Source: Candidatus Helarchaeota archaeon
Lineage (GTDB): Archaea; Asgardarchaeota; Lokiarchaeia; Helarchaeales; RDOG01
Direction: 5' to 3'
Length of the DNA stretch: 47,349 nt
NCBI GenBank assembly: GCA_029838215.1
Contig: JALGVI010000003.1
Span: 85,350-132,698 of the forward strand
Shown: positions 25,611 to 33,495 of the stretch, one piece after another
How positions within the stretch are numbered: position 1 is the stretch's first letter
Layout of the letters: every line of letters starts with the position of its first letter
Program-made: the position numbers and the translations under genes
The notes under the pieces: model-generated
What the model saw: only the letters and a program-made list of their open reading frames with translations
Databases searched by the model: none
What the model was told of the DNA's origin: nothing

Positions 25611-26429
25611 TTAGGAAGAAAAAGATCTTGACCTGTAATGGTATTCAGAGAATTTTTTCTGATTAAAAAAATGATAATTGAATTGCTTGTTTAGGAATCG
25701 ACTTAATTTTTCAAGACAATAAGAATCAACCACGAATTTGAACGGATATTCAATCTCGGAGAGAATCAACGTGCCACGATCTTTAAGCGGGGCTGGTCCA
25801 ATTCGTTTTTCCTTAACCAATTCTCCTGTTAATAAGGACAAAATGTCTTCAAAATGAAGTTGTTCTTTTCCCACCAATAACAAGCAATTTACAATTCGAC
25901 GAACCATTTGGTATAAAAACGAAGGTGCTTTAAGGCGGAACGTCAAGAAATCATCCTTTAATTCAACATTAATATACGTAATGGTTCTGTTGGTCATCGT
26001 TCCTTCTACATATTTACAAAAATTTCGAAAATCGTGCGTGCCAACAAAAAGTCTGGAGGCTGCTTTCATGTCATCGACGTCCTCACCATCATGCCTACAA
26101 ATATATTCATACGATCGTGACATGGCGTGGAATCTTGGAGAAAAATCTGTGGCGACGGGTGTACTTGCCCACATGATTATATCATCAGGGAGTTTCATGT
26201 TGATTTTTGGTAGAATTAATCGTTCTTCCGTGTCAAATGCGATAACTTGTTGTAGTGCATCGACTCCTTTGTCCGTTCGGGACGCATAAAGAAATGGTTC
26301 GTCTTTTTCTAGGTAGCCTGCAGCATGTAAAGCATCGCGTATTCGTTTTTCGATGGTATCTAGGTCATTTTGAAGCTGAAATCCATGATAGTTGTTCCCT
26401 AGGTAGAAAACTCGAATCGCATGTCGCAT
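25611..26429 (-). CDS. truA: tRNA pseudouridine synthase TruA
   Basis: The 272-residue enzyme makes pseudouridine at tRNA positions 38-40. It begins RHAIRVFYLGNNYHGFQLQ, has the catalytic aspartate in ASRTDKGVDALQQVIAF, and shows the second-half motifs FSPRFHAMSRSYEYI and SFLYQMVRRIVNCLL. I start it at the ATG at 26429, just 4 nt after the stop of the upstream methylthiotransferase gene; a TTG seven codons earlier would overlap that gene. It is the last gene of a leftward run of tRNA-modification genes. Its C terminus has a basic serine-rich tail (HYRSRSFSS). Confidence 0.93.
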   Translation of the reverse strand: MRHAIRVFYLGNNYHGFQLQNDLDTIEKRIRDALHAAGYLEKDEPFLYASRTDKGVDALQQVIAFDTEERLILPKINMKLPDDIIMWASTPVATDFSPRFHAMSRSYEYICRHDGEDVDDMKAASRLFVGTHDFRNFCKYVEGTMTNRTITYINVELKDDFLTFRLKAPSFLYQMVRRIVNCLLLVGKEQLHFEDILSLLTGELVKEKRIGPAPLKDRGTLILSEIEYPFKFVVDSYCLEKLSRFLNKQFNYHFFNQKKFSEYHYRSRSFSS

Positions 26430-26433
26430 GAAT

Positions 26434-27717
26434 TCACGTCCGGAGTCCAATCAAGTGACTTTTTCTAATTTCACTTATTCTAACATTAATTTTCTTGCCT
26501 GAGAGATCGCTATCTTCATGTATTATGACTGATTTATAAGCAAAGTTTCTTCCAAGCCATGAGTCATCCTTACCTGCCTCCGTGACTAAAATAGAACCTT
26601 CCCAATTGATCCATGCTTTGTTTCTTTCCATTGTTATCTTGTCAACTAACGTTGTACATGCTCTTGAACGTTTTTTAATTTCTATTGAGTTAATTTGATT
26701 GGGCATGTCTTTGGCTTTTGTCCTTGGACGCCCACCAAACTTTGAAATATTCACGATATCGGGCTTAATAGCTTCTAGCACTCTTAGTGTATCTTCAAAT
26801 TGTTTTTCAGTTTCATTTGGGAAGCCCACGATCACGTCAGTTGCGATGGTCATTAAGGGAAATCTAGAACGGAATTGTTTAATGATTCCAATAAATTCGC
26901 GAGGTGTATAATTTCGATTCATTTGGGAGAGTATATCATCGTTTCCTGATTGTAATGGAAGATGTAAAAACTTGTATATTTTTTCTGATTCATAAGACTT
27001 GATAAGGTCTGGCAATATTTTCATGCAACTATTTGGATTCATCATTCCAACTCGAATGTAAAAATCATCATTTATAGAAGTGATTTCGTTTAATAAATTT
27101 GGAAGGCGATTTTTTTCATGTTGATATGATGCGGTATCTTGCGCCGTCAGCCATATTTCCTTGCATCCACTTTGGACTCCTTGTCGTGCTTCATCAAGAA
27201 TTTCCTCTGGTGGATAATTGAAAAGATGTCCTTTTGCTATCCGGACACAGCAATAAGTACAAGATCCCTGACAGCCTTCGCTTATTGGAATGATGCAGAT
27301 GAATGGATTGGAACGAATTTTTGCCTGACCCAACTTGCTTCTTTTTTTACTGTGAATCTGAATTATTTTTTCTCCTTCTAGGGTTCGTTCTACTGCGTCT
27401 GAGATTTGTAATAAAGCGTGAGTTCCCATAAGGCTAGCATTTGGAGCCAATTCTTCAAGTCTTCCCGGTATGACTTCCGGAATACATCCCGCTATGATGA
27501 TTTTTTTTTCAGGATGTGTTTTAACAAGACTGGTTAGTAGACTTAAAATTTTATTTTCAGTTGGACTTTTTACCATGCAAGTATTCAAAACGATTAGGCC
27601 AGCATCTTCTAGTCTATTCGTAAATGAATGCCCATTTTTTTTTAAAATACCACGAATGATCTCAGATTCGTGCTGATTCATGGTACAACCATATGTTTTA
27701 ATAAAAATTCGAGCCAA
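26434..27717 (-). CDS. tRNA t6A37 methylthiotransferase (archaeal/eukaryotic MtaB type)
   Basis: This radical SAM enzyme converts N6-threonylcarbamoyladenosine at position 37 to its 2-methylthio form. The N-terminal MTTase domain (IKTYGCTMNQHESE, VLNTCMVKSPTENK, IIAGCIPEV) has the three cluster cysteines. The radical SAM motif is ISEGCQGSCTYCCVRIAKG, and a C-terminal TRAM-like domain ends the protein. The two-cluster pattern and the TENK motif match the CDKAL1/archaeal branch rather than MiaB. The start is a TTG at 27717 that lies 1 nt after the stop of the ubiquitin-like gene and 8 nt after a GGAGG inside that gene's last codons, implying coupled translation. An upstream frame would read back through the preceding gene and is rejected. 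Confidence 0.92.
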   Translation of the reverse strand: MARIFIKTYGCTMNQHESEIIRGILKKNGHSFTNRLEDAGLIVLNTCMVKSPTENKILSLLTSLVKTHPEKKIIIAGCIPEVIPGRLEELAPNASLMGTHALLQISDAVERTLEGEKIIQIHSKKRSKLGQAKIRSNPFICIIPISEGCQGSCTYCCVRIAKGHLFNYPPEEILDEARQGVQSGCKEIWLTAQDTASYQHEKNRLPNLLNEITSINDDFYIRVGMMNPNSCMKILPDLIKSYESEKIYKFLHLPLQSGNDDILSQMNRNYTPREFIGIIKQFRSRFPLMTIATDVIVGFPNETEKQFEDTLRVLEAIKPDIVNISKFGGRPRTKAKDMPNQINSIEIKKRSRACTTLVDKITMERNKAWINWEGSILVTEAGKDDSWLGRNFAYKSVIIHEDSDLSGKKINVRISEIRKSHLIGLRT

Positions 27718-27718
27718 G

Positions 27719-28009
27719 CTAACCCCCTCCCACAGGGGGAATGATGACAAACTCATCTGCTTCTGTCAGTAATGTAGAGAGACCGTTTAAATCCTTGATA
27801 TTAACCTTATTAATGAGAAAATTCAAAATGGGATTTAATTCACGTTTTGGTTTTGGATAAAGATAGTCTTGCAGCTTTTCACCATGTATTTCGGCTATTT
27901 TTTTGAGAAGATCCTCTACCGTTGCATCCTCAGGAAGATTAATGAATTCTTCTCTTTTTTTTACAACATCGGCAATATATGCAAAATATTTCAGAAGAAC
28001 TCGAGGCAA
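27719..28009 (-). CDS. MoaD/ThiS-like ubiquitin-fold sulfur carrier ending in Gly-Gly
   Basis: The 96-residue protein has the beta-grasp pattern of MoaD/ThiS/SAMP: first strand RVLLKYFAYIADVV, helix ATVEDLLKKIAEIHG, a loop, and the C-terminal strand EFVIIPPVGGG. The terminal di-glycine is the site adenylated by an E1-like enzyme. Possible roles are molybdopterin synthase small subunit, tRNA thiolation or protein tagging. It sits just before tRNA modification genes and just after hypB, with its stop 1 nt from the methylthiotransferase start. The two moeA genes elsewhere in the window make the MoaD role equally possible. Translation begins at TTG behind GGAGTAGGTG. Confidence 0.85.
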   Translation of the reverse strand: MPRVLLKYFAYIADVVKKREEFINLPEDATVEDLLKKIAEIHGEKLQDYLYPKPKRELNPILNFLINKVNIKDLNGLSTLLTEADEFVIIPPVGGG

Positions 28010-28049
28010 GGCACCTACTCCGTATAGTTAGAAAAAAAATATATCTGAA

Positions 28050-28724
28050 TTAAAGTCCCATGACTTTTATTAGATCGTCTACGCCTTCACCCGTCTTTGC
28101 ACTAACAAACAAGACATCTAGGTCTGGGTTTATGGCTTTACAATCTTTTATTAATTGTTCTTGTGCTTCTTTTGGCATGTCAACGGCTTCTGCTATGTCC
28201 AGCTTGTTGATAACGACCAAATCGGCACCCCACGTGTCTTTTGATTGCGTGAAAATCAGTGGGTGTTTCTTCACGATGTATGGTCCATTGGCAATGCTGA
28301 ACACTACAATTCTTTTTTCTGCTCCTAAAGGGAAATCTGCAGGACAAATCATGTTGCCAACTTGTTCGATCAAACAAACGTCAACATCAGGGATGTCTTC
28401 TAACGCGGGCCGCATTGTATAAGCATCTAAGTGGCATTCACGCCCCGTGTTTATTTGAATGGCTTTTACACCGTGTCGTTGTATGCGATCAGCATCAATA
28501 GATGTTGCCAGATCTCCATTGATCACTATCATCTTATATTTGTCTTTTAATTTTTGAACGAGTTTTTCAATGAGACTGGTCTTCCCCGAACCGATATTTC
28601 CCAAGATTTCGAAAACGCGCATCTTTCTATCTTTAAAGAATTTCGAGTTTTCTTCCGCCAGTTTTACGTTTGCACGTATGAGGTCTTCTTCCGAGCTCTC
28701 AAATTTAATCCATTCTTCGGGCAT
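28050..28724 (-). CDS. hypB: hydrogenase nickel-insertion GTPase HypB
   Basis: HypB delivers nickel to [NiFe]-hydrogenase using GTP. This 224-residue protein has the P-loop GNIGSGKTSLIEKL, the switch region NTGRECHLDAYTMRPAL with the metal-binding Cys-His pair, EQVGNMICPADF with the second metal cysteine, and the guanine-specificity motif NKLD. The histidine-rich N terminus of some bacterial HypB is absent, as is usual in archaea. No hydrogenase structural genes or other hyp genes are present in the window, so the target enzyme must be encoded elsewhere. It leads into the ubiquitin-like gene 40 bp downstream, and the two may share a transcript. Confidence 0.93.
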   Translation of the reverse strand: MPEEWIKFESSEEDLIRANVKLAEENSKFFKDRKMRVFEILGNIGSGKTSLIEKLVQKLKDKYKMIVINGDLATSIDADRIQRHGVKAIQINTGRECHLDAYTMRPALEDIPDVDVCLIEQVGNMICPADFPLGAEKRIVVFSIANGPYIVKKHPLIFTQSKDTWGADLVVINKLDIAEAVDMPKEAQEQLIKDCKAINPDLDVLFVSAKTGEGVDDLIKVMGL

Positions 28725-28847
28725 TTTAAATCACACGTATTTTTCAGTATCACGCAAGGTAAATAAAATATTATTCACCTATTCTTCTTTATCATGAAAT
28801 GGAAATAATCCTTATTTACTTTTCCAAAACATCGTGCACTCATCATT

Positions 28848-29477
28848 TCAATCAAATGGAAGCGGTTCTTCTTCTTTCAATGTCGAAATATCTGATTCCA
28901 CGCGAAGATCCCCGTCTTCTAGCTTCCGTTGAAATTTAAATCCCAGCTTATCAATTGTCTTTAAAATTTTATAGTTGTCCGAGAGGACCGTCGCATAAAT
29001 CTTTTTGATTCCTTTCTCTTTTGCAATGGAAATCAGGTATTTGATGAGGATTGAACCGATTCCTCTTCGTTGATAATCATCTCTTATGACAATCGACATT
29101 TCGGCGGCGTCTTCATCATGTTCGTCCACGATGTAACGTCCAATTCCTATTAACTTCTTCTGAGGATTCTCAACAACTAAGGCAAAATTCTTTTGATAAT
29201 CGATGCGAGTGAATTTTCTAACGCGGCTTTTCGGAACATTTTTCTTCGTCTGAAAAAACCGGAAATAAATGGTCTCTTGAGACAACGAATAGTAAAGCTC
29301 TAAAACCGCATCATCATCTTTTGGACTTATTGGTCTAATTGTTAATTTTTCATCATTCCGCGTTAGAAATCTCGTATATTTCTCGATATTGGGATCATTT
29401 CTTGCAATTAAGAACATCAAGTCGAGAACATCATAAATGAAATTCTTGTAATAGACGTTTTTATCGTTACCATTCAT
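28848..29477 (-). CDS. GNAT-family N-acetyltransferase (PatZ-like)
   Basis: A 209-residue protein with a helical N-terminal stretch of about 50 residues followed by a GNAT domain: strands LTIRPISPKDDDAVLELY, an acetyl-CoA site DDYQRRGIGSILIKYLISIAKE, and KIYATVLSDNYKIL. The domain is of the type attached to protein-lysine acetyltransferases. The ATG at 29477 follows GTGA; a GTG three codons earlier overlaps the previous gene's stop, so the two acetyltransferase genes are tightly linked. The substrate is unknown. Confidence 0.8.
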   Translation of the reverse strand: MNGNDKNVYYKNFIYDVLDLMFLIARNDPNIEKYTRFLTRNDEKLTIRPISPKDDDAVLELYYSLSQETIYFRFFQTKKNVPKSRVRKFTRIDYQKNFALVVENPQKKLIGIGRYIVDEHDEDAAEMSIVIRDDYQRRGIGSILIKYLISIAKEKGIKKIYATVLSDNYKILKTIDKLGFKFQRKLEDGDLRVESDISTLKEEEPLPFD

Positions 29478-29486
29478 TAAAATCAC

Positions 29487-29996
29487 TCATATTTCACAAA
29501 TCATGAATCGTTGACGTTCTCTAAATCCCGATTTTTTATATGCACGAAATCCGCTGGAATTCTCAACATCTATAAGTAGAGTGCACGTTTTAATGTTCCT
29601 GAGTTTCAATTTTGTCACCAGGAATTCGAACATTCGTTGGAAGATCCCTTGTCCTCGGAATTTCTTCGTGACGACCACTTCGACCAATAATGCTTCTTTT
29701 TCTTCATTGAAGATTGGTGGTCTTGTCAGTATCTCACAATGAATCATGCCAATGATAATTCCCGCTTCTTCTGCAATGATAAAAATATGGGAATCGCGCT
29801 CCAAGTACATTTCAAAATATTCCGATACTAAAATCTTGGAAAGACGTTCTGGTTTCATGTCGTAGAAGTATGGATCATATCTGAGGTGCGAGCTTTGAAG
29901 TTCCCACCATAATGAAACGAGATCTGATAAATTTTCCTTTGTTGCAAGTCGAATTCTCACGCGATTCCCCTCAATTTGCTTTTGCTTTTCATTCAT
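29487..29996 (-). CDS. GNAT-family N-acetyltransferase
   Basis: The 169-residue GNAT protein begins VRIRLATKENLSDLVSLWWEL and has the acetyl-CoA loop VVVTKKFRGQGIFQRMFEFL and the closing strand TLLIDVENSSGFRAYKKSGF. Its start overlaps the flavodoxin stop as ATGA, so it is translated with that gene, and its stop abuts the next acetyltransferase. The four-gene run translin, flavodoxin, GNAT, GNAT has gaps below 15 bp and is one operon. The substrate is unknown; this is the more typical small-molecule GNAT size. Confidence 0.82.
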   Translation of the reverse strand: MNEKQKQIEGNRVRIRLATKENLSDLVSLWWELQSSHLRYDPYFYDMKPERLSKILVSEYFEMYLERDSHIFIIAEEAGIIIGMIHCEILTRPPIFNEEKEALLVEVVVTKKFRGQGIFQRMFEFLVTKLKLRNIKTCTLLIDVENSSGFRAYKKSGFRERQRFMICEI

Positions 29997-30490
29997 GAAA
30001 TGGACTTTATAACTTTAATTGCAAAAATTCGAGCGTTTTCCAAATCTTCGTCGTCAGGATGCGTGTCCGACGTTTTTGCGGCTTCTACTCGATCCGGAAA
30101 GATCTTTGCAAGTTCTGGAATCATTTCATGCTTTCCTTGACAGGTGAAAAGTTGATTGAATAATTTTAGGTTTTTTTTCTTGCATATCTTACGAGCTTGC
30201 TTGAAAGCACCTTCATAGTGCTCTGGGATGGGAACTCCGTGAGTCGTAAAGACTGCAATTGTCGCTTCAAGACCATTTGGGAGATCTTCAAGAAATTTTT
30301 TGCATGTTTTTTGTAATTTCATGAACCAAACTGGTGAGCCGAGAAAAATCACGTCAAGATTCTCGATACTTGGAGAATTCTGCTCTGAAAGATCGACGAG
30401 TTGTTTTTCTCCTTCAATAGTTTCGTGGATGGCTTGAGCGATTTTTTTAGTATTTCCAGTTTTCGAAAAATAAACGACTAAAGCTCTCAA
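29993..30490 (-). CDS. flavodoxin-like FMN protein
   Basis: The 165-residue protein has the flavodoxin FMN phosphate loop in VVYFSKTGNTKKIAQAI and the isoalloxazine-side segment FLGSPVWFMKLQKTCKKFLEDLP. It should carry FMN and act in low-potential electron transfer or as an NAD(P)H-linked reductase partner. Translation starts at TTG, 8-9 nt after GAGGCG. It lies 12 bp after the translin-family gene and overlaps the next acetyltransferase by 4 nt. The gene order does not reveal its redox partner. Confidence 0.85.
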   Translation of the reverse strand: MRALVVYFSKTGNTKKIAQAIHETIEGEKQLVDLSEQNSPSIENLDVIFLGSPVWFMKLQKTCKKFLEDLPNGLEATIAVFTTHGVPIPEHYEGAFKQARKICKKKNLKLFNQLFTCQGKHEMIPELAKIFPDRVEAAKTSDTHPDDEDLENARIFAIKVIKSIS

Positions 30491-30502
30491 ATTGATTTCG
30501 CC

Positions 30503-31117
30503 TCATTTTTTTATATTATTATTAAATTTTTTAAGTTGGAGAGCCATTGTCACGTCGCCTCTCGTTCTTTCAATGATGCTTCGTGCCACGTCACACTTTT
30601 TTCGAAGCCCTGGAATCATTGCCTTTGGATAGTCTAGACTCGATAGAGTCTGAAATATTTCATCCATTAAAAGCAGGTATTTTTCAATCTCAGAGAAGTC
30701 ATCGTGACGGATGGAGTCTAAGATGTAACGACGTAACTCTCCAACCACATCTGCCAATCCTAATAAAACGGACAAATCCTCCACCTGTAAATCTTCAATA
30801 TTCTTTCTCAAGATGGGTTCGTCCTTAATGAATTTATATACGAAAAAGGATTCCATGAATTCTTGTTGACAACTGGTGACGTATCCTTTATAATAAACTT
30901 CGGGGTAGTCTTCTTTATACAGTCGGCGGATTTCTTCGACAATTAGTTGGTTTTCTCTTAACTTTTCTTTTGCTGACTCAAATTTACGTCTATGGATGTA
31001 TTTTATTGTTTCACTTGACAAGCGAATTGATTTTCGAGAAAGGATCAAGACTTTCTCTCGAGCCGTGTCGGAAGCATCCAATCTCGTTCTTATTCCTTGT
31101 ATTAAGTCTTCTATCAT
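30503..31117 (-). CDS. archaeal translin-family protein
   Basis: Translin and TRAX are helical nucleic-acid-binding proteins; the eukaryotic pair forms the C3PO RNase. This 204-residue protein matches the archaeal form along its length: DASDTAREKVLILSRKSIRLSSETIKYIHRRKFE, then QQEFMESFFVYKFIKDEP, LLGLADVVGELRRYILDSIR and the end YPKAMIPGLRKKCDVARSIIERTRGDV. The acidic residues in EFMES and VVGEL occupy the region of the TRAX catalytic glutamates, so RNase activity is possible. It is the first gene of an operon with flavodoxin and two acetyltransferases. Confidence 0.88.
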   Translation of the reverse strand: MIEDLIQGIRTRLDASDTAREKVLILSRKSIRLSSETIKYIHRRKFESAKEKLRENQLIVEEIRRLYKEDYPEVYYKGYVTSCQQEFMESFFVYKFIKDEPILRKNIEDLQVEDLSVLLGLADVVGELRRYILDSIRHDDFSEIEKYLLLMDEIFQTLSSLDYPKAMIPGLRKKCDVARSIIERTRGDVTMALQLKKFNNNIKK

Positions 31118-31185
31118 GTATTCACTTCAGCTTTTATGTATTTTGAAAAATAGATTTCCGAAGCATTAAAGCTTTTCGGACGAGT

Positions 31186-32154
31186 TCATGAAAATTTTTC
31201 AACGTTCTTGCTTTTTGAAAGGAGAACCACGCGACTTTGAATTGATTCGTCAACGATTTCGTATCCTGAATGCACGGCTATTTCTTTAGCGAATTCGCGA
31301 ATTTTTTCGTGTGAAGGCATATTTTCAAGGGTGAGTTGTCGTCCTTTTTTCCGAGAAAAACCTAAAAACATGTAGGCTTTTGCTTCTACAAATGTTGGGT
31401 TAGCTCTATCTATCAATCTTGCAAATCCTTCTGGATTTTTAAGATTTAGTCCATCGACTAATGTAAGACGTAAAACCGTCCGACTCTTTAACGAATTAAA
31501 CGATTCTAAAGTTTGATTAAAACGCTCCCATCCATCAGAAATTAACGGTCGACAGGTCGATTTATACGATTCTTTATCTGGTGCGATTAATGAAACGTAT
31601 AATTGATCTGGTTCTTCGATCTTGGCAAGTACATCCGGTAACGTTCCGTTTGAAACAAGAAAAGTAATCAAGTCACGTCGCTTGCATTCCAAGATCAAGT
31701 CGCTGATGCGGGGATAGAGTAAAGGTTCCCCAGAGAGTGAAATTGCAACTGAAAATGGATCGTTTGCCTCTTCCCACTTCTTCCAAGAAACGCTTTCGTG
31801 TGATGTTGGCTTATATCCTGATAAAATTCTTCTCCATTCATGAACGCAGCCATCTAAAATCGTCTTCGGGTCATCAAGTGGGACTTCTATTTTCGTTTGT
31901 TTCCAGTAAAAATCAATGTCCTGTGGTTGGATGCGCCAACAGAACCGGCAAGAATGGGTGCACCAGATTAAACTGGGAGAAATTTGCATGCATCGGTGAC
32001 TTTTAACGCCATAAAACTTTTCTTTATAACAAGTTCTGCCTTCTACTAGACTAAGATGCGTCCACCTGCATTTTTTAATGCCTGAATGATGTCCGACAAT
32101 GTGGTATTTTTGTTTTTTTAGGAGTGCCTTGATTTCCTTTGGAAGCTCTTCCAT
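31186..32154 (-). CDS. taw1: tRNA 4-demethylwyosine synthase Taw1/TYW1
   Basis: This radical SAM enzyme builds the tricyclic base 4-demethylwyosine at G37 of tRNA-Phe in archaea. Motifs include YHIVGHHSGIKKCRWTHLSL, the radical SAM cysteines in IWCTHSCRFCWR and the archaeal TYW1-specific segment SGEPLLYPRISDLI. It has the archaeal length, about 322 residues, without the flavodoxin domain found in eukaryotic TYW1. The ATG at 32154 is favoured because AAGGAATAAATTA precedes it; another ATG nine codons upstream overlaps the stop of the nitrilase gene by 10 bp. Either way the two genes are coupled. Confidence 0.93.
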   Translation of the reverse strand: MEELPKEIKALLKKQKYHIVGHHSGIKKCRWTHLSLVEGRTCYKEKFYGVKSHRCMQISPSLIWCTHSCRFCWRIQPQDIDFYWKQTKIEVPLDDPKTILDGCVHEWRRILSGYKPTSHESVSWKKWEEANDPFSVAISLSGEPLLYPRISDLILECKRRDLITFLVSNGTLPDVLAKIEEPDQLYVSLIAPDKESYKSTCRPLISDGWERFNQTLESFNSLKSRTVLRLTLVDGLNLKNPEGFARLIDRANPTFVEAKAYMFLGFSRKKGRQLTLENMPSHEKIREFAKEIAVHSGYEIVDESIQSRVVLLSKSKNVEKFS

Positions 32155-32171
32155 TAATTTATTCCTTCTTT

Positions 32172-32963
32172 TCACTTGCATTCGAATGAAATTCTTTCAG
32201 AAAGACGTTCTTTTCGTAGTTTCCTCGGATATTTTAAATCAATTTCCTTAATTAAGATGTCTTCCTGATTTTTCTTGCCGACCCTGATATCTAGCTTCGC
32301 AGGTGAACTATGACCTTTTTTAAAACCAACGATCATGCTCTCTCCTGAAAGGGGGCTTCCAAACGGCGTTGCACCAATGGTATTCACGCTACAAATTGGC
32401 ATCCGGTTTTCCAATGCACGTGCTTTAATGTAGATGTGCCAGTTTTCTACACCTGATTCCGAAACCATGACCGGATTGAAGATTATGTCAACACCATGTT
32501 GAGCAAAAGCTCTTCCGACTTCAGGAAAGGCGTTTAGATCAAAGCAAATTGCAACTCCGATTTGCCCAAAATCCGTTTTTATCATCCTAAAAATCTGGCC
32601 TCGCTTGTATCGTTCACGTTCCATTAGATATAGATGAATCTTGCGTTGTTTTGCAATACACTCACCACTTCGATTAAAAACACACGATGTAACGTAATCC
32701 CCTTCCGATGTTTTTTCAGCTACAGCTCCTCCTATAATATAGACGCCATGCTCCCTTGCTAGAGACGAGAGAAAATCAGAGCAAGTAGAAAAATCAATGG
32801 CATGAGCATTTTTTGGGTCGTATTGTGCCCACTTTTCTCCCAAACAAATGATATCCACTTCTTCTTTCGCCACGTTCTGTATCATTGCTTTGATTTTAGG
32901 AAATAAGGTGGCTTTCGGTTCGATTCTTGTCTGCAATGCACAAACTTTTACCAATAAATACAC
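32172..32963 (-). CDS. carbon-nitrogen hydrolase (nitrilase superfamily)
   Basis: The 263-residue protein has the nitrilase Glu-Lys-Cys triad: Glu in IICLGEKWAQY, Lys in KQRKIHLYLMERERY and the nucleophile Cys in GVAICFDLNAFPEVG. It acts on C-N bonds of amides or carbamoyl groups; archaeal homologues are amidases or deaminated-glutathione amidase-like proteins. The family usually prefers small amides, and the exact substrate cannot be read. It precedes taw1 with an overlap or near overlap, but the pairing has no obvious biochemical link. The start is the ATG at 32963 close after an AT-rich promoter region. Confidence 0.88.
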   Translation of the reverse strand: MYLLVKVCALQTRIEPKATLFPKIKAMIQNVAKEEVDIICLGEKWAQYDPKNAHAIDFSTCSDFLSSLAREHGVYIIGGAVAEKTSEGDYVTSCVFNRSGECIAKQRKIHLYLMERERYKRGQIFRMIKTDFGQIGVAICFDLNAFPEVGRAFAQHGVDIIFNPVMVSESGVENWHIYIKARALENRMPICSVNTIGATPFGSPLSGESMIVGFKKGHSSPAKLDIRVGKKNQEDILIKEIDLKYPRKLRKERLSERISFECK

Positions 32964-33164
32964 ATCACGAAATTTTGATTTTTTAACTTTTAATTACAAT
33001 AATCAAGCATTATGAATAATTCATGATTTTAACCATTGTCGCAAACAAAAAATTTTTGGATAGATTCTGGAAATTGAGTTATTTCTTGAAATATGACGAT
33101 TAATTGATGATTAAAATTAAAAAAAAATGGGGATTGTTGCTCAACTAGAATCGTTTCTCTATAT

Positions 33165-33485
33165 TTAATAACTTGGAGACCAAGAATACGAACTATTGCT
33201 CTCATACGACCGCTTGATTGCACCATAGATCATAAAAACGAAGCCAATTATCGTGACTATTATTCCAAATATGAATGGAAAATTGATGAAACCATTGATG
33301 TTGTACGTGAAGATGAGCCCGATTTGAGCAATATAACTGAGTGTTGTGATGTCTACTATGGCTGCCGAGATCAATTCAAGGAACGGAAATAAATACTTAT
33401 AGGCATTTCCGGGGATGCCCAAAAATATGAAGATCCAGCCAAAAATTGCCAAGGCCATTCCTGCTATGACTTTTCCAATGCCCAT
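33165..33485 (-). CDS. small integral membrane protein
   Basis: The 106-residue protein has about three hydrophobic segments: residues 3-25 (VIAGMALAIFGWIFIFLGI), 33-58 (a less regular stretch) and 70-90 (FIFGIIVTIIGFVFMIYGAI), then a Tyr/Ser-rich tail. I recognise no family. It lies 10 bp after the membrane-anchored subtilase and has GGTGAG before its ATG, so it is probably co-transcribed and may act at the same membrane. The end of the gene is followed by nothing recognisable up to 32964. Confidence 0.7.
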   Translation of the reverse strand: MGIGKVIAGMALAIFGWIFIFLGIPGNAYKYLFPFLELISAAIVDITTLSYIAQIGLIFTYNINGFINFPFIFGIIVTIIGFVFMIYGAIKRSYESNSSYSWSPSY

Positions 33486-33495
33486 ATTCTCACCT

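Noticed and set aside
33029..33226. 65-codon leftward frame overlapping the end of the small membrane protein gene
   Set aside because: No start signal, no coding composition, and it overlaps a better-supported gene.
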